From Streptomyces sp. NBC_01429 (GTDB lineage: Bacteria > Actinomycetota > Actinomycetes > Streptomycetales > Streptomycetaceae): DNA of 64,000 bases. The stretch's first letter is position 1. Every line of letters begins with the position of its first letter. The stretch is taken from NCBI RefSeq assembly GCF_036231945.1, contig NZ_CP109599.1, forward strand, positions 5,359,501 to 5,423,500. The letters are read 5' to 3'. The notes beneath the pieces are model-generated. The model was not told the origin of the DNA. It did not search any database and worked only from the letters and a program-made list of their open reading frames with translations. A program made the position numbers and the translations under genes. Positions 50,218-61,900 of the stretch are shown here, piece after piece.

Positions 50218-52392
50218 ATGAGCAATATCCCCGAGACCGGCCGGACCCCGCGCGTCCAGATCCGGCTCATCGCCATCCAGGTCCTCGTCTTCTCGCTGCT
50301 CCTCACGCTCGGCGGGCGCCTGTGGTACCTCCAGGTGCGCAACGGCCAGGAGTACACCGACGAGGCCAAGAACAACCACGTGCAGCAGGTCGTCCAGCCC
50401 GCAGTGCGCGGCTCCATCCTCGACAACCGGGGGATCCCGCTCGCCGACAACGAGACCCGTCTCGTGGTGTCCGCCAGCCGCACCGACCTCATGAAGATGA
50501 GGGACGACGGCAAGGCCGTACTGACCCGGCTCGCCGAGGTCCTCGGGATGAAGCCCGACGAGGTCGTCAACAAGGTCAGGCTCTGCGACTCGAAGACTCC
50601 CAAGCCCTGCTGGAACGGCTCGCCCTACCAGCCGATCCCCGTCACCGACGAGGCCACCACCCAGCAGGCCCTCCAGATCCGCGAGCGCGCCGAGGACTTC
50701 CCCGGCATCACCGCCGAGCCCACCGCCGTACGCCGCTACCCGGCGCCCGGACTGGCCAACACCTCGCAGGTCCTCGGGTATCTCTCGCCCGTCACCGACG
50801 ACGAGATCGCCAAGGCCCAGGACACCGACTCGCCCTACCTGCGCTCCGACCAGGTCGGCCGCTCCGGCCTGGAGCGCACGTACGACAAGCAGCTGCGCGG
50901 CAAGGCCGGTGTCACCCGCTACGAGGTCGACAACCTCGGCCGTGTCATCGGCGAGGCCCAGAGCGACAAGGCCGAGCCCGGAGCCAATGTCGTCACCTCG
51001 ATAGACGCCCGTGTGCAGGCCGTCGCCGAGTACGAGCTGAACGAGGCGATGAAGGCCGCCCGCAAGGAGCTGGACCGCAACACGGGCGTCAACTACAAGG
51101 CCGACTCCGGCGCCGTCGTCGTCATGGAGGCGAAGACCGGCCGGGTCGTCTCGATGGCCTCCCAGCCCACGTACGACCCCAACTCCTGGGTCGGCGGGAT
51201 CTCCGCCAAGGACTACGCCAAGCTCACCGGCAAGAAGTCCAACTTCCCGCTGCTCAACCGGGCCATCCAGGGCCAGGCCGCCCCCGGCTCGATCTTCAAG
51301 GTCATCTCCTCGACCGCCGCCGTCAACGCCGGATACCCCTTCAACGGCAACTACCCCTGCCCCAGCTCGTACAGCGTGGGCAGCCAGGTATTCCAGAACT
51401 TCGAGTCCAAGGGGTACGGCTCCATCACCCTCGGCAAGGCCCTCGAAGTCTCCTGCGACACCGTCTTCTACGGTCTGGCGCACAAGGAGTGGCAGAAGGA
51501 CGGCGGCACCAAGCCCAAGAAGTCGGCCAACAACTGGTTCTACAAGACCGCCCACCAGTTCGGCCTCGGCAAGGAGACCGGCATCGACCTCCCCAACGAG
51601 GTCAGCGGACGCGTCCCGGACCGCCAGTGGAAGCAGAACTTCTGGGAGGCCAACAAGAGCGGCTGGTGCAAGCAGGGCAAGAAGGGCGGCACCTACGTCG
51701 AACAGCTCGCCTACGAGGGCTGCCTCGAAGGCAACCTGATGCGCGCCGGTGACTCCGTCAACTACTCCATCGGCCAGGGCGACACCCTCGTCACCCCGAT
51801 CCAGATGGCCACGATCTACTCCGCGATCTCCAACGGCGGCACCCTCTACAACCCCACCGTCGGCAAGGCCGTCGTCAGCGCCGACGGCAAGCGGGTCGAG
51901 GAGATCGCCCCGAAGTCCCACGGCAAGCTGCCCATGGACCGGGCGACGCGCGACGACATAGACAAGGCCCTCGCGGGAGTCGCGACCACCGGCTCGGCCG
52001 CCTGGCGGTTCGGTGGCTGGCCGCAGGACAAGATCCCGATGCACGCCAAGACGGGCACGGCCGAGGTCTACGGCAAGCAGACGACCTCGTGGTTCGCCTC
52101 GTACACCAAGGACTACACGATCGTGATGACGATCTCCCAGGGTGGTACCGGATCCGGCGCCTCAGGACCGGCCGTCCGCAAGATCTACGAGGCGATGTAC
52201 GGACTGGACAAGGAGGGCAACCAGGACATGAAGAAGGCGCTCATGCCCACGCCCGCCAAGGCCCTGCCCAAGATCCAGCCCGACGGATCGATCGACGCCC
52301 CGCAGATCAAGCCGTTCGAGCCGGAGAAGGAACTCCCCGCCGGCGAGCCGGTACTCGCGGGCCCGCCCGCCGGCGTCGGCCGGAGGGACTGA
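50218..52392 (+). CDS. Penicillin-binding protein 2, transpeptidase of the elongasome
   Basis: 724 aa, ATG start. A TM helix near residue 20 (IAIQVLVFSLLLTLGGRLWYLQV) anchors a class B PBP. The pedestal domain contains VRGSILDNRGIPLADN. Catalytic motifs: S358-x-x-K361 (APGSIFK), S412-C-D414 (SxN equivalent) and K611-T-G (AKTGTAEV). It cross-links peptidoglycan behind RodA. The two genes overlap in function and are 3 bp apart. Loops between 440 and 520 are rich in Lys/Trp, different from PBP3. Confidence 0.95.
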   Translation: MSNIPETGRTPRVQIRLIAIQVLVFSLLLTLGGRLWYLQVRNGQEYTDEAKNNHVQQVVQPAVRGSILDNRGIPLADNETRLVVSASRTDLMKMRDDGKAVLTRLAEVLGMKPDEVVNKVRLCDSKTPKPCWNGSPYQPIPVTDEATTQQALQIRERAEDFPGITAEPTAVRRYPAPGLANTSQVLGYLSPVTDDEIAKAQDTDSPYLRSDQVGRSGLERTYDKQLRGKAGVTRYEVDNLGRVIGEAQSDKAEPGANVVTSIDARVQAVAEYELNEAMKAARKELDRNTGVNYKADSGAVVVMEAKTGRVVSMASQPTYDPNSWVGGISAKDYAKLTGKKSNFPLLNRAIQGQAAPGSIFKVISSTAAVNAGYPFNGNYPCPSSYSVGSQVFQNFESKGYGSITLGKALEVSCDTVFYGLAHKEWQKDGGTKPKKSANNWFYKTAHQFGLGKETGIDLPNEVSGRVPDRQWKQNFWEANKSGWCKQGKKGGTYVEQLAYEGCLEGNLMRAGDSVNYSIGQGDTLVTPIQMATIYSAISNGGTLYNPTVGKAVVSADGKRVEEIAPKSHGKLPMDRATRDDIDKALAGVATTGSAAWRFGGWPQDKIPMHAKTGTAEVYGKQTTSWFASYTKDYTIVMTISQGGTGSGASGPAVRKIYEAMYGLDKEGNQDMKKALMPTPAKALPKIQPDGSIDAPQIKPFEPEKELPAGEPVLAGPPAGVGRRD

Positions 52393-52395
52393 GCG

Positions 52396-53595
52396 ATGGC
52401 CGGCACAAGTGGCTTCTCGGTCTCCGGCTACGGCCCGGAGCGCGGCGCGTGGGCACGGCTCGCGGCCCGTGACTCGATGGTGCGCCGGCTCGACTGGCCG
52501 CTCCTCTTCTCGGCACTGGCGCTGTCGGTGCTCGGCTCGCTGCTGGTCTGGTCCGCCACCCGCAACCGCACGGCGCTGAACCAGGGCGACCCGTACTACT
52601 TCCTCTTCCGCCATCTGCTCAACACCGGCATCGGCATGGCGCTGATGATCGCCACGGTCTGGCTGGGCCACCGCACCCTGCGCGGCGCGGTGCCGGTGCT
52701 GTACGGATTCTCCGTGCTGCTCGTCCTGCTGGTCCTCACCCCGCTCGGGGCGACCATCAACGGCGCGCACTCGTGGATCGTGGTCGGCGGCGGCTTCACC
52801 ATCCAGCCGTCCGAGTTCACGAAGATCACCATCATCCTGGTGATGGCGATGATGCTGGCCGCCCGGGTGGACGCAGGCGACCAGCTCCATCCCGACCACG
52901 GCACGGTCGCGAAATCGCTGGGCCTCGCGGTCATCCCGATGGCGATCGTCATGCTGATGCCGGACCTCGGCTCGGTGATGGTCATGGCCGTCATCGTGCT
53001 CGGGGTACTGCTCGCCTCCGGCGCCTCCAACCGCTGGATCCTCGGCCTGGTCGGCGCGGGTGTCGTCGGCGCGATCGCCGTCGCCGCGCTCGGCGTGCTC
53101 GACGAGTACCAGATCAACCGGTTCGCCGCCTTCGCCAACCCGAGCCTCGACCCGGCGGGCGTCGGCTACAACACCAACCAGGCACGGATCGCGATCGGCT
53201 CGGGTGGACTGACCGGCACCGGCCTCTTCCAGGGCTCGCAGACCACCGGACAGTTCGTGCCCGAGCAGCAGACCGACTTCGTCTTCACCGTCGCGGGCGA
53301 GGAACTGGGCTTCCTGGGCGCGGGACTGATCCTGGTGCTGCTCGGCGTGGTCCTGTGGCGCGCCTGCCGGATCGCCCGCGAGACCACCGAGCTGTACGGG
53401 ACGATCGTGGCCGCCGGGATCATCGCCTGGTTCGCGTTCCAGTCGTTCGAGAACATCGGGATGACGCTCGGCATCATGCCGGTGGCCGGTCTGCCGCTGC
53501 CGTTCGTGTCGTACGGCGGAACATCGATGTTCGCCGTCTGGATAGCGATCGGGCTGCTCCAGTCGATCCGGGTGCAACGGCCCATAACGGCATGA
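52396..53595 (+). CDS. rodA: Peptidoglycan glycosyltransferase RodA (SEDS)
   Basis: 399 aa, starting 3 bp after pbp2. About ten TM helices with SEDS strings: NGAHSWIVVGGGFTIQPSEFTKI, EQQTDFVFTVAGEELGFLGAG (conserved catalytic Asp) and LPFVSYGGTSMFAVWIAIGLLQS. It polymerises lipid II with PBP2 as cognate transpeptidase; the Streptomyces orthologue has been called sfr. The cluster mreBCD-pbp2-rodA is complete here. Confidence 0.96.
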   Translation: MAGTSGFSVSGYGPERGAWARLAARDSMVRRLDWPLLFSALALSVLGSLLVWSATRNRTALNQGDPYYFLFRHLLNTGIGMALMIATVWLGHRTLRGAVPVLYGFSVLLVLLVLTPLGATINGAHSWIVVGGGFTIQPSEFTKITIILVMAMMLAARVDAGDQLHPDHGTVAKSLGLAVIPMAIVMLMPDLGSVMVMAVIVLGVLLASGASNRWILGLVGAGVVGAIAVAALGVLDEYQINRFAAFANPSLDPAGVGYNTNQARIAIGSGGLTGTGLFQGSQTTGQFVPEQQTDFVFTVAGEELGFLGAGLILVLLGVVLWRACRIARETTELYGTIVAAGIIAWFAFQSFENIGMTLGIMPVAGLPLPFVSYGGTSMFAVWIAIGLLQSIRVQRPITA

Positions 53596-53636
53596 AGCCG
53601 GTGGAAAGTGGCGGTTCCGCCGGTTAGGTTCGTCCC

Positions 53637-55166
53637 ATGGGCGACACCGAACGCGAGATCGAGCGGACGTACGAAAGCCCCGGCCGCGACGCCGCCCTCC
53701 CCGACCTGACCGGGGCCGGCGGCGTCGCGGCCGTTCTGCCGCAGGGCGTCGTGGAACGCGACGCGGTCCACTACGACACCGCCGATCTGCGGCTGGCCGC
53801 CGCCTCCCTCACCCTGTGCAGGCGGCCCGGCGGCGGCGCTCCGGGCTGGCGGCTGGAACTCCCCGTCCCCGCGGCGGCCGGTGCCCGCGACGGGATCGGG
53901 ATGCCGCTCAGCGACACCGTCCCGGCCGAGCTGGCCGCGCTGGTCCGCTCCCGCACCCGGGACGCCGAGCTGATCCCGGTCCTGCGGCTGCGCTCCTCCC
54001 GGGACACCACCCGGCTGTTCGACGCGAAGAACGCGCTGGCCGCCGAGGTGAGCGTGGACACCGTACGGGCCCGACGGCTCGGCGCGGGCGGCTCCACCGC
54101 CGAGTGGACCGAGGTCGGGGTGGCACGCGGCCCGGGCGCCGGGCCCGCGCTCCTGGACGCGGTCGAGAAGAGACTGCGCCGGGCCGGGCTGCGGCGCACC
54201 GCCCCGGCGCCGACGGCGGTCCGGGCGCTGGCGCGCACGCGTACGGCCACCGGGGAGCCGGTGGTGGGGGAGCCCGCGGCGGCCGTCGCGGTCAGTGCCG
54301 GGGACCATGTGCTCGCGTATCTGCGGGAGCAGGCCGACGCGGTCGTCGCCCACGACCCCGGCGTACGCCGCGGCCTGCCGGACTCCGTGCATCAGATGCG
54401 CGTCGCCACCCGCCGGCTGCGCTCCGCGTTCCGTACGTACCGCGCGTTCCTCGACCGGTCGGTCACCGATCCCGTCGCCGGGGAGCTGAAGTGGCTCGCG
54501 GCGGAGCTGGGCGTCGACCGCGACCACGAAGTCCTCTCCCGGCGGCTGCGCACCCGTATCGACGCGCTCCCCGCCGACCTGCTCCTCGGCCCGGTGCGCG
54601 CCCGGCTCCGGAGCTGGGAGAGCGTCCGGCGGGCCGGCGCGCGCGAGCGGACCCTCGCCGTACTGGACAGCGGGCGGTATCTCGCCCTGCTCGACGCCCT
54701 CCTGGCCGAACCCCCGCTGCGCCCCGCCGCAGGGGCGCCCGCCCGGCAGGCGCTGCCGGGACGCGTCCGCAAGGTGCACGCCCGGCTGGCCGGCCGCGTC
54801 GGCCGCGCGCTGGCGCTCCCGCCGGGCCGGGAGCGGGACCTCGCGCTGCACCACGCGCGCAAGGCGGCCAAGCGCGCCAGATACGCGGCCGAGGCGGCGC
54901 GGCCCGCCCTCGGCAGGCCCGCCGGGCGGTTCGCCGAGCGGATGAAGGCCGTACAGACCCTGCTCGGCGACCACCAGGACAGCGTGGTGGCCCGCGAGGC
55001 CCTGCGGGAGCTGGCGCTCCAGGCGCACGCGGCGGGCGAGTCCGCGTTCACCTGGGGACTGCTCCACGGCGAGGAGGCGGCGCGGGCCGAGCGGCTTGAG
55101 CGGGAGCTTCCGCGGCTCTGGTCGAAGGCGTCCGCCCGTAAACTCCGGGCGGCGCTGGACGGGTGA
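53637..55166 (+). CDS. CYTH-CHAD domain protein
   Basis: 509 aa, ATG start. The N-terminal CYTH fold starts EREIERTYE and continues with beta-strands carrying acidic and basic residues (GWRLELPV, LRLRSSRD, ELPVPAAAGARDG). The C-terminal CHAD domain (about 220-505) shows the repeated helical His motif VHQMRVATRRLRSAFRTYRAFL and HHARKAAKRARYAAE. CYTH enzymes hydrolyse triphosphates or make polyphosphate-related products; CHAD binds polyphosphate. The combination suggests phosphate/polyphosphate metabolism; the exact reaction is unknown. It lies 41 bp downstream of rodA, so may be in the same transcript. Confidence 0.88.
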   Translation: MGDTEREIERTYESPGRDAALPDLTGAGGVAAVLPQGVVERDAVHYDTADLRLAAASLTLCRRPGGGAPGWRLELPVPAAAGARDGIGMPLSDTVPAELAALVRSRTRDAELIPVLRLRSSRDTTRLFDAKNALAAEVSVDTVRARRLGAGGSTAEWTEVGVARGPGAGPALLDAVEKRLRRAGLRRTAPAPTAVRALARTRTATGEPVVGEPAAAVAVSAGDHVLAYLREQADAVVAHDPGVRRGLPDSVHQMRVATRRLRSAFRTYRAFLDRSVTDPVAGELKWLAAELGVDRDHEVLSRRLRTRIDALPADLLLGPVRARLRSWESVRRAGARERTLAVLDSGRYLALLDALLAEPPLRPAAGAPARQALPGRVRKVHARLAGRVGRALALPPGRERDLALHHARKAAKRARYAAEAARPALGRPAGRFAERMKAVQTLLGDHQDSVVAREALRELALQAHAAGESAFTWGLLHGEEAARAERLERELPRLWSKASARKLRAALDG

Positions 55167-55217
55167 CCACCGGGGTAGTCTGGATGGTCATCCCCGCCAG
55201 CCCACGAAAGTCGCGAG

Positions 55218-57146
<1,929 letters not shown>

Positions 57147-57167
57147 CGCCGGGCGCACAATGGTGCG

Positions 57168-57701
57168 ATGCCTCGATTCATCGCTCCCGACGTCCGGGTC
57201 CACGCCTCATTCCTCGACGCGATGAAGGAGTTCACCGAGGAGGACGCCGGGGAACGCTCGCTGCTCCTCCACGAGATGGAGCAGTACGGCGCGACCTGGC
57301 ATCTGCCCGAGGTCTTCGCGACGTACGTGGAGCGGCTGAACGCCGAGCCCCTGGAGGAGACGCCGCGCATCGAGGGGTGGGTGCCCAACACGACTCTCTG
57401 GTACGTGGAGGGCGACACCTTCCTCGGGCGGCTGGCGATCAGACACCGGCTCAACCCGTTCCTGCGGGAGCTGGGCGGCCACATCGGCTACGCCGTGCGG
57501 CCCACCGCGCGCCGGCGCGGGCACGCCACCGCGATGCTGATCGCGGCGCTGCCGGTGGCGCGGGGGATCGGGATCGACTCCGCGCTCGTCACCTGCGACA
57601 CCACCAATGAGGCGTCGCGGAAGGTCATCGAGGCGGCCGGCGGGGTGCTGGAGGACGAACGGGGCGGGAAACTGCGGTTCTGGGTCGGGACGGGCGGGTA
57701 G
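57168..57701 (+). CDS. GNAT acetyltransferase
   Basis: 177 aa, ATG start, 21 bp after the radical SAM gene. The acetyl-CoA signature VRPTARRRGHATAMLIAAL (R/Q-x-x-G-x-G/A type) and a C-terminal strand VTCDTTNEASRKVIEAAGG are present. The substrate is unknown. It separates the radical SAM gene from its usual partner, the DUF2344 gene, and reads in the same direction, so it may be a later insertion in that operon (inference). Confidence 0.85.
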   Translation: MPRFIAPDVRVHASFLDAMKEFTEEDAGERSLLLHEMEQYGATWHLPEVFATYVERLNAEPLEETPRIEGWVPNTTLWYVEGDTFLGRLAIRHRLNPFLRELGGHIGYAVRPTARRRGHATAMLIAALPVARGIGIDSALVTCDTTNEASRKVIEAAGGVLEDERGGKLRFWVGTGG

Positions 57702-57904
57702 GAGCCGGGAGCACGTCCGTACGAGCCTGTGGAACCGCCGGGCGGCCGTGCGCGTACTCTGGGTAGTACAACGATCGTCCCCGGCGCGGCACCCGCACCC
57801 GAGATCTCCCCGCCTCGCGCGGGGGTGAGCCGGGATCCGGGGGTAGCCCCCACGTCCAAGGGCGGCGCGTCACCGCGTACCGCTCGCACCGAGGAGAAGA
57901 ACCA

Positions 57905-58741
57905 CTGGGCAAGCGACAGCCCGAAGGCCCGCCGCCCGCACCGGCGGTGCAGCGCATCCGACTGCGTTACACCAAGCGTGGCCGCCTCCGGTTCACCAGT
58001 CACCGTGACTTCCAGCGCGCTTTCGAGCGGGCGCTGCGCCGCGCCGAGGTGCCCATGGCGTACTCGGCGGGGTTCACTCCGCATCCGAAGGTGTCGTACG
58101 CCAATGCCGCCCCCACCGGCACGGGCAGCGAGGCCGAGTTCCTGGAGATCGCCCTCGTGGAGGCGCGTGACCCGGACAAGCTGCGCGAGCTGCTCGACGA
58201 GTCGCTCCCCACGGGCCTCGACATCATCGACGCCGTCGAGGCCCGCACGTCGGGACTCGCCGACCGGCTGACCGCTTCCGTGTGGGAGCTGAGGCTGGAA
58301 GGCGTCACGGAGGCGGCGGCCGGACACGCCGTGTCCGCGTTCCTCGCCGCCGAGTCGGTGGAGGTGCAGCGCCGGGGCAAGAACGGTCTGCGCACCTTCG
58401 ACGCGCGCGGCGCCGTGGCCGGCCTGGAGGTCGACCCGCAGCCGGCCCGTCCACAGCCTGATAGGCCCGGGGACGAGCCCTGTGCGATACTGCGGCTGGT
58501 GGTTCGGCACGTAACACCTGCCGTCCGACCCGACGACGTCCTGTCCGGTCTCCGAGCTGTGGCCGACCTGGCGCCGCCGGTCCCCGCAGCGGTGACCAGG
58601 CTGGCGCAGGGGCTCTTCGACGAGGAGAGCGGCACGGTGACCGACCCGCTCGCGCCCGACCGCGAGGCAGACCGGCCCGCCCCAACCGAGGCCGCCGGAT
58701 CCGCCGCCGCGAAGGCGCCTGAAGGTGCAGGTTCCGCGTAG
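57905..58741 (+). CDS. TIGR03936-type radical-SAM-associated protein (DUF2344), likely CTG start
   Basis: 278 aa if translation begins at CTG 57905 (GKRQPEGPPPAPAVQRIRL), or 264 aa from GTG 57947. A good GAGGAG (57891-57896) lies 8 nt before the CTG, while the GTG has no SD. The conserved core starts at IRLRYTKRGRLRFTSHRDFQRAFERALRRAEVPMAYSAGF and contains GFTPHPKVSYANAAP. DUF2344 proteins are partners of TIGR03960 radical SAM proteins, in some bacteria as a C-terminal fusion. Role unknown, possibly in RNA modification. Upstream of rne, as in M. tuberculosis relatives. Confidence 0.85.
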   Translation: MGKRQPEGPPPAPAVQRIRLRYTKRGRLRFTSHRDFQRAFERALRRAEVPMAYSAGFTPHPKVSYANAAPTGTGSEAEFLEIALVEARDPDKLRELLDESLPTGLDIIDAVEARTSGLADRLTASVWELRLEGVTEAAAGHAVSAFLAAESVEVQRRGKNGLRTFDARGAVAGLEVDPQPARPQPDRPGDEPCAILRLVVRHVTPAVRPDDVLSGLRAVADLAPPVPAAVTRLAQGLFDEESGTVTDPLAPDREADRPAPTEAAGSAAAKAPEGAGSA

Positions 58742-58975
58742 GAGCGGTCGTTGTAGCGCAGCCCCAGGACTCGGGAGCCACCGAGGTCGGGCGGCGCACT
58801 GACCAGAAGACTTTCGCCAGGCCGTGCGTACATCGCGTAGGGAACCGGCGACCCACAGACATACAGCTCCCGTGCGGCGCCCGCGCCCCGGACGGCGGCA
58901 TTCGCGCACTGCGCGGGCCGCGGCCGGACCGGAATCAGGCGCGGCGCCCGGGAGCGTGACGGGAGAACCGCCCGC

Positions 58976-61900
58976 ATGCTTGAGTCCACCGAACCCGGCA
59001 CCCCCGGGAACACCCACACCAACGAAGAGAACAACTCACCCAGCGATACGCTGCCGCCGCGCCGCAGGCGCCGCGCGGCGTCCCGCCCGGCCGGTCCGCC
59101 GGCCGCCGCCGCCGAGGTCAGGGACCCCGGGAGCGTGACGGAGAAGGTCACACCGGCCGCGGAGACCGGCGCGTCGCAGGACCGGGCCGCCGCTGAGCCC
59201 GCTGCCGCCGAGGAGCCCGTGGCCGCGCCGCGTGCGCGTCGTCGCGCCACCCGTAAGACCGCCGCGCCCGAGCCGGCCGCCGCCGAAGCCGGGGCCGCTT
59301 CCGAGGCCCCCGCCGCCGCTGAGCCGGCTGCCGCCGAGGAGCCGGTGGCCGCGCCGCGTGCGCGTCGCCGCGCCACCCGTAAGACCGCGGCGCCCGAGCC
59401 GGTCGCCGCCGAGACCTCCGCTCCGGAGCCGGTGGCCGAGGCCCCCGCCGCCGCTGAGCCCGCTGCCGCCGAGGAGCCGGTCGCCGCGCCGCGTGCGCGT
59501 CGCCGTGCCACCCGTAAGGCCGCCGCGCCCGGGACCACCGTCTCCGAGGCCGCCGCCGAGATCATCGCCGAGCCGGTGCAGGCCGCCGAGGCGCCCGCCG
59601 CGCCCGCCGCCGAGGAGAGCCCGGCCGAGGAGAGCGCCACCGCGCCGCGTGCCCGTCGCCGCGCCACCCGCAGGGCCACCGCGCCCGCCGGTGCGCCGGA
59701 GGCCGTGGAGAGCGACAGGACAGCCGGTGGCGAGAGCCCGCCGGCCGATACCGTCACCCGGATCGCCGCGGACGAGGAGCAGGTCCAGGCCGCCGAGAAG
59801 GCCGCCACCCGGGGCCGTACGCGCCGCAGGGCCACCGCCCCGGCGGCCGCGCCCGCCGCCGCTTCCCCCGCCACGGCCGAGCAGGCCCCCGCCGCCGCGC
59901 CCGAGCCCGCCACGGAGAAGCGCGCGAAGGACACCGGCAGGGCCACCAGGAAGGAAGAGCGGACCGAGGCTCCCGAGCGCTCGCGCCGCCGTGCCGCACG
60001 CCCCGCCGTCGCCGTCTTCCAGGCCCCCGTCTTCACCGAGCCGATGTTCCAGACCCCGGAGACGGCCGCCGCCATGGCCGCCGCCGGTTACGGACAGGCC
60101 GACGAGGACGAGGACGAGACCGCCACCGAGGCGGTCACCGCCCCCGAGGCCGTGGCCGCGCCCGAGCAGGCCGCCGCGCCCGAGCCCTCGGGCCGGCGCA
60201 GCAGGCGCCGCCGTCGCGGCGAGGCCCCGGCGGAGCCCGCCGAGGCCGAGCGGACCGTCGCCCAGCCGCCGCGCGAGAGCGCGGACCGACCCGACGCCAC
60301 GGACACCACCGACGTCACCGAGGCCGCCACCGAGGTGGAGCGGCCCGCCGAGGGCGACGACTCCGACGAGTACGAGGACCGTCCCTCGCGCCGCCGTCGC
60401 CGGGGCGGCCGTCGCCGTCGCCGGGGCGAGTCGGCGGAGGACACCGACCGCGACGACCAGCGCGACGACTCCGCCGACCGGCACGAGGAGTCCGCCGAGC
60501 GTTCCGACGACGGCGACGCCGAGCGGGACGACCACCGCGAGGACCACAGCGACGACCAGCGCGACCACGCGTCGGCCGACGAGGACGACCACGACGACGC
60601 CGAGGCCGGCTCCGGTGGCGGCTCCTCCAGCAGCCGCCGCCGTCGGCGCAGGCGCCGTCGCAGCGGCGACAGCGGCACCGACGCCGAGGCCGGCTCCGGT
60701 TCCGGCTCGAACGGGGACGACCCGGAGCGTACGGTCGTCAAGGTCCGCGAGCCGCGTGAGCGGCGCGCCAAGGAATCCACCGAGCGCGAGCCGGGCACCG
60801 GCGTTGACGAGGTGCAGTCCATCAAGGGCTCGACCCGTCTCGAAGCCAAGAAGCAGCGCCGCCGCGAAGGCCGCGAGCAGGGCCGCCGCCGGGTGCCGAT
60901 CATCACCGAGGCGGAGTTCCTGGCCCGCCGCGAGGCCGTCGAGCGGGTGATGGTCGTCCGCCAGAGCGGCGAGCGCACCCAGATCGGCGTCCTCGAGGAC
61001 AACGTGCTCGTCGAGCACTACGTCAACAAGGAGCAGGCCACCAGCTACGTCGGCAACGTCTACCTGGGCAAGGTGCAGAACGTACTGCCTTCCATGGAGG
61101 CCGCCTTCGTCGACATCGGCAAGGGACGCAACGCCGTCCTGTACGCCGGTGAGGTCAACTTCGAGGCGCTCGGCATGGCCAACGGCCCGCGCCGCATCGA
61201 GACCGCGCTCAAGTCCGGCCAGTCGGTGCTCGTCCAGGTGACGAAGGACCCGATCGGTCACAAGGGAGCCCGGCTGACCAGCCAGGTCTCGCTGCCCGGC
61301 CGCTACCTCGTGTACGTGCCCGAGGGCTCGATGACCGGCATCAGCCGCAAGCTGCCCGACACCGAGCGGGCCCGGCTGAAGACCATCCTCAAAAAGATCG
61401 TCCCCGAGGACGCGGGCGTCATCGTCCGTACGGCCGCCGAGGGCGCCAGCGAGGACGAGCTGCGCCGCGATGTCGAGCGGCTCCAGGCGCAGTGGGAGGA
61501 CATCAAGAAGAAGGCGAAGAGCGGCAACGCGCCGACCCTTCTCTACGGTGAGCCCGACATGACCGTCCGGGTCGTCCGCGACATCTTCAACGAGGACTTC
61601 TCGAAGGTCATCGTCAGCGGTGACGACGCGTGGCAGACCATCAGCGGCTATGTCGCGCATGTCGCGCCGGACCTCTCCGACCGGCTGTCGCGCTGGACCA
61701 GCGAGGTCGACGTCTTCGCGACGTACCGCATCGACGAGCAGCTGATGAAGGCGCTGGACCGCAAGGTCTGGCTGCCGAGCGGCGGTTCGCTGGTCATCGA
61801 CAAGACCGAGGCCATGATCGTGGTCGACGTCAACACCGGGAAGTTCACCGGTCAGGGCGGCAACCTCGAAGAGACGGTCACCAGGAACAACCTGGAGGCG

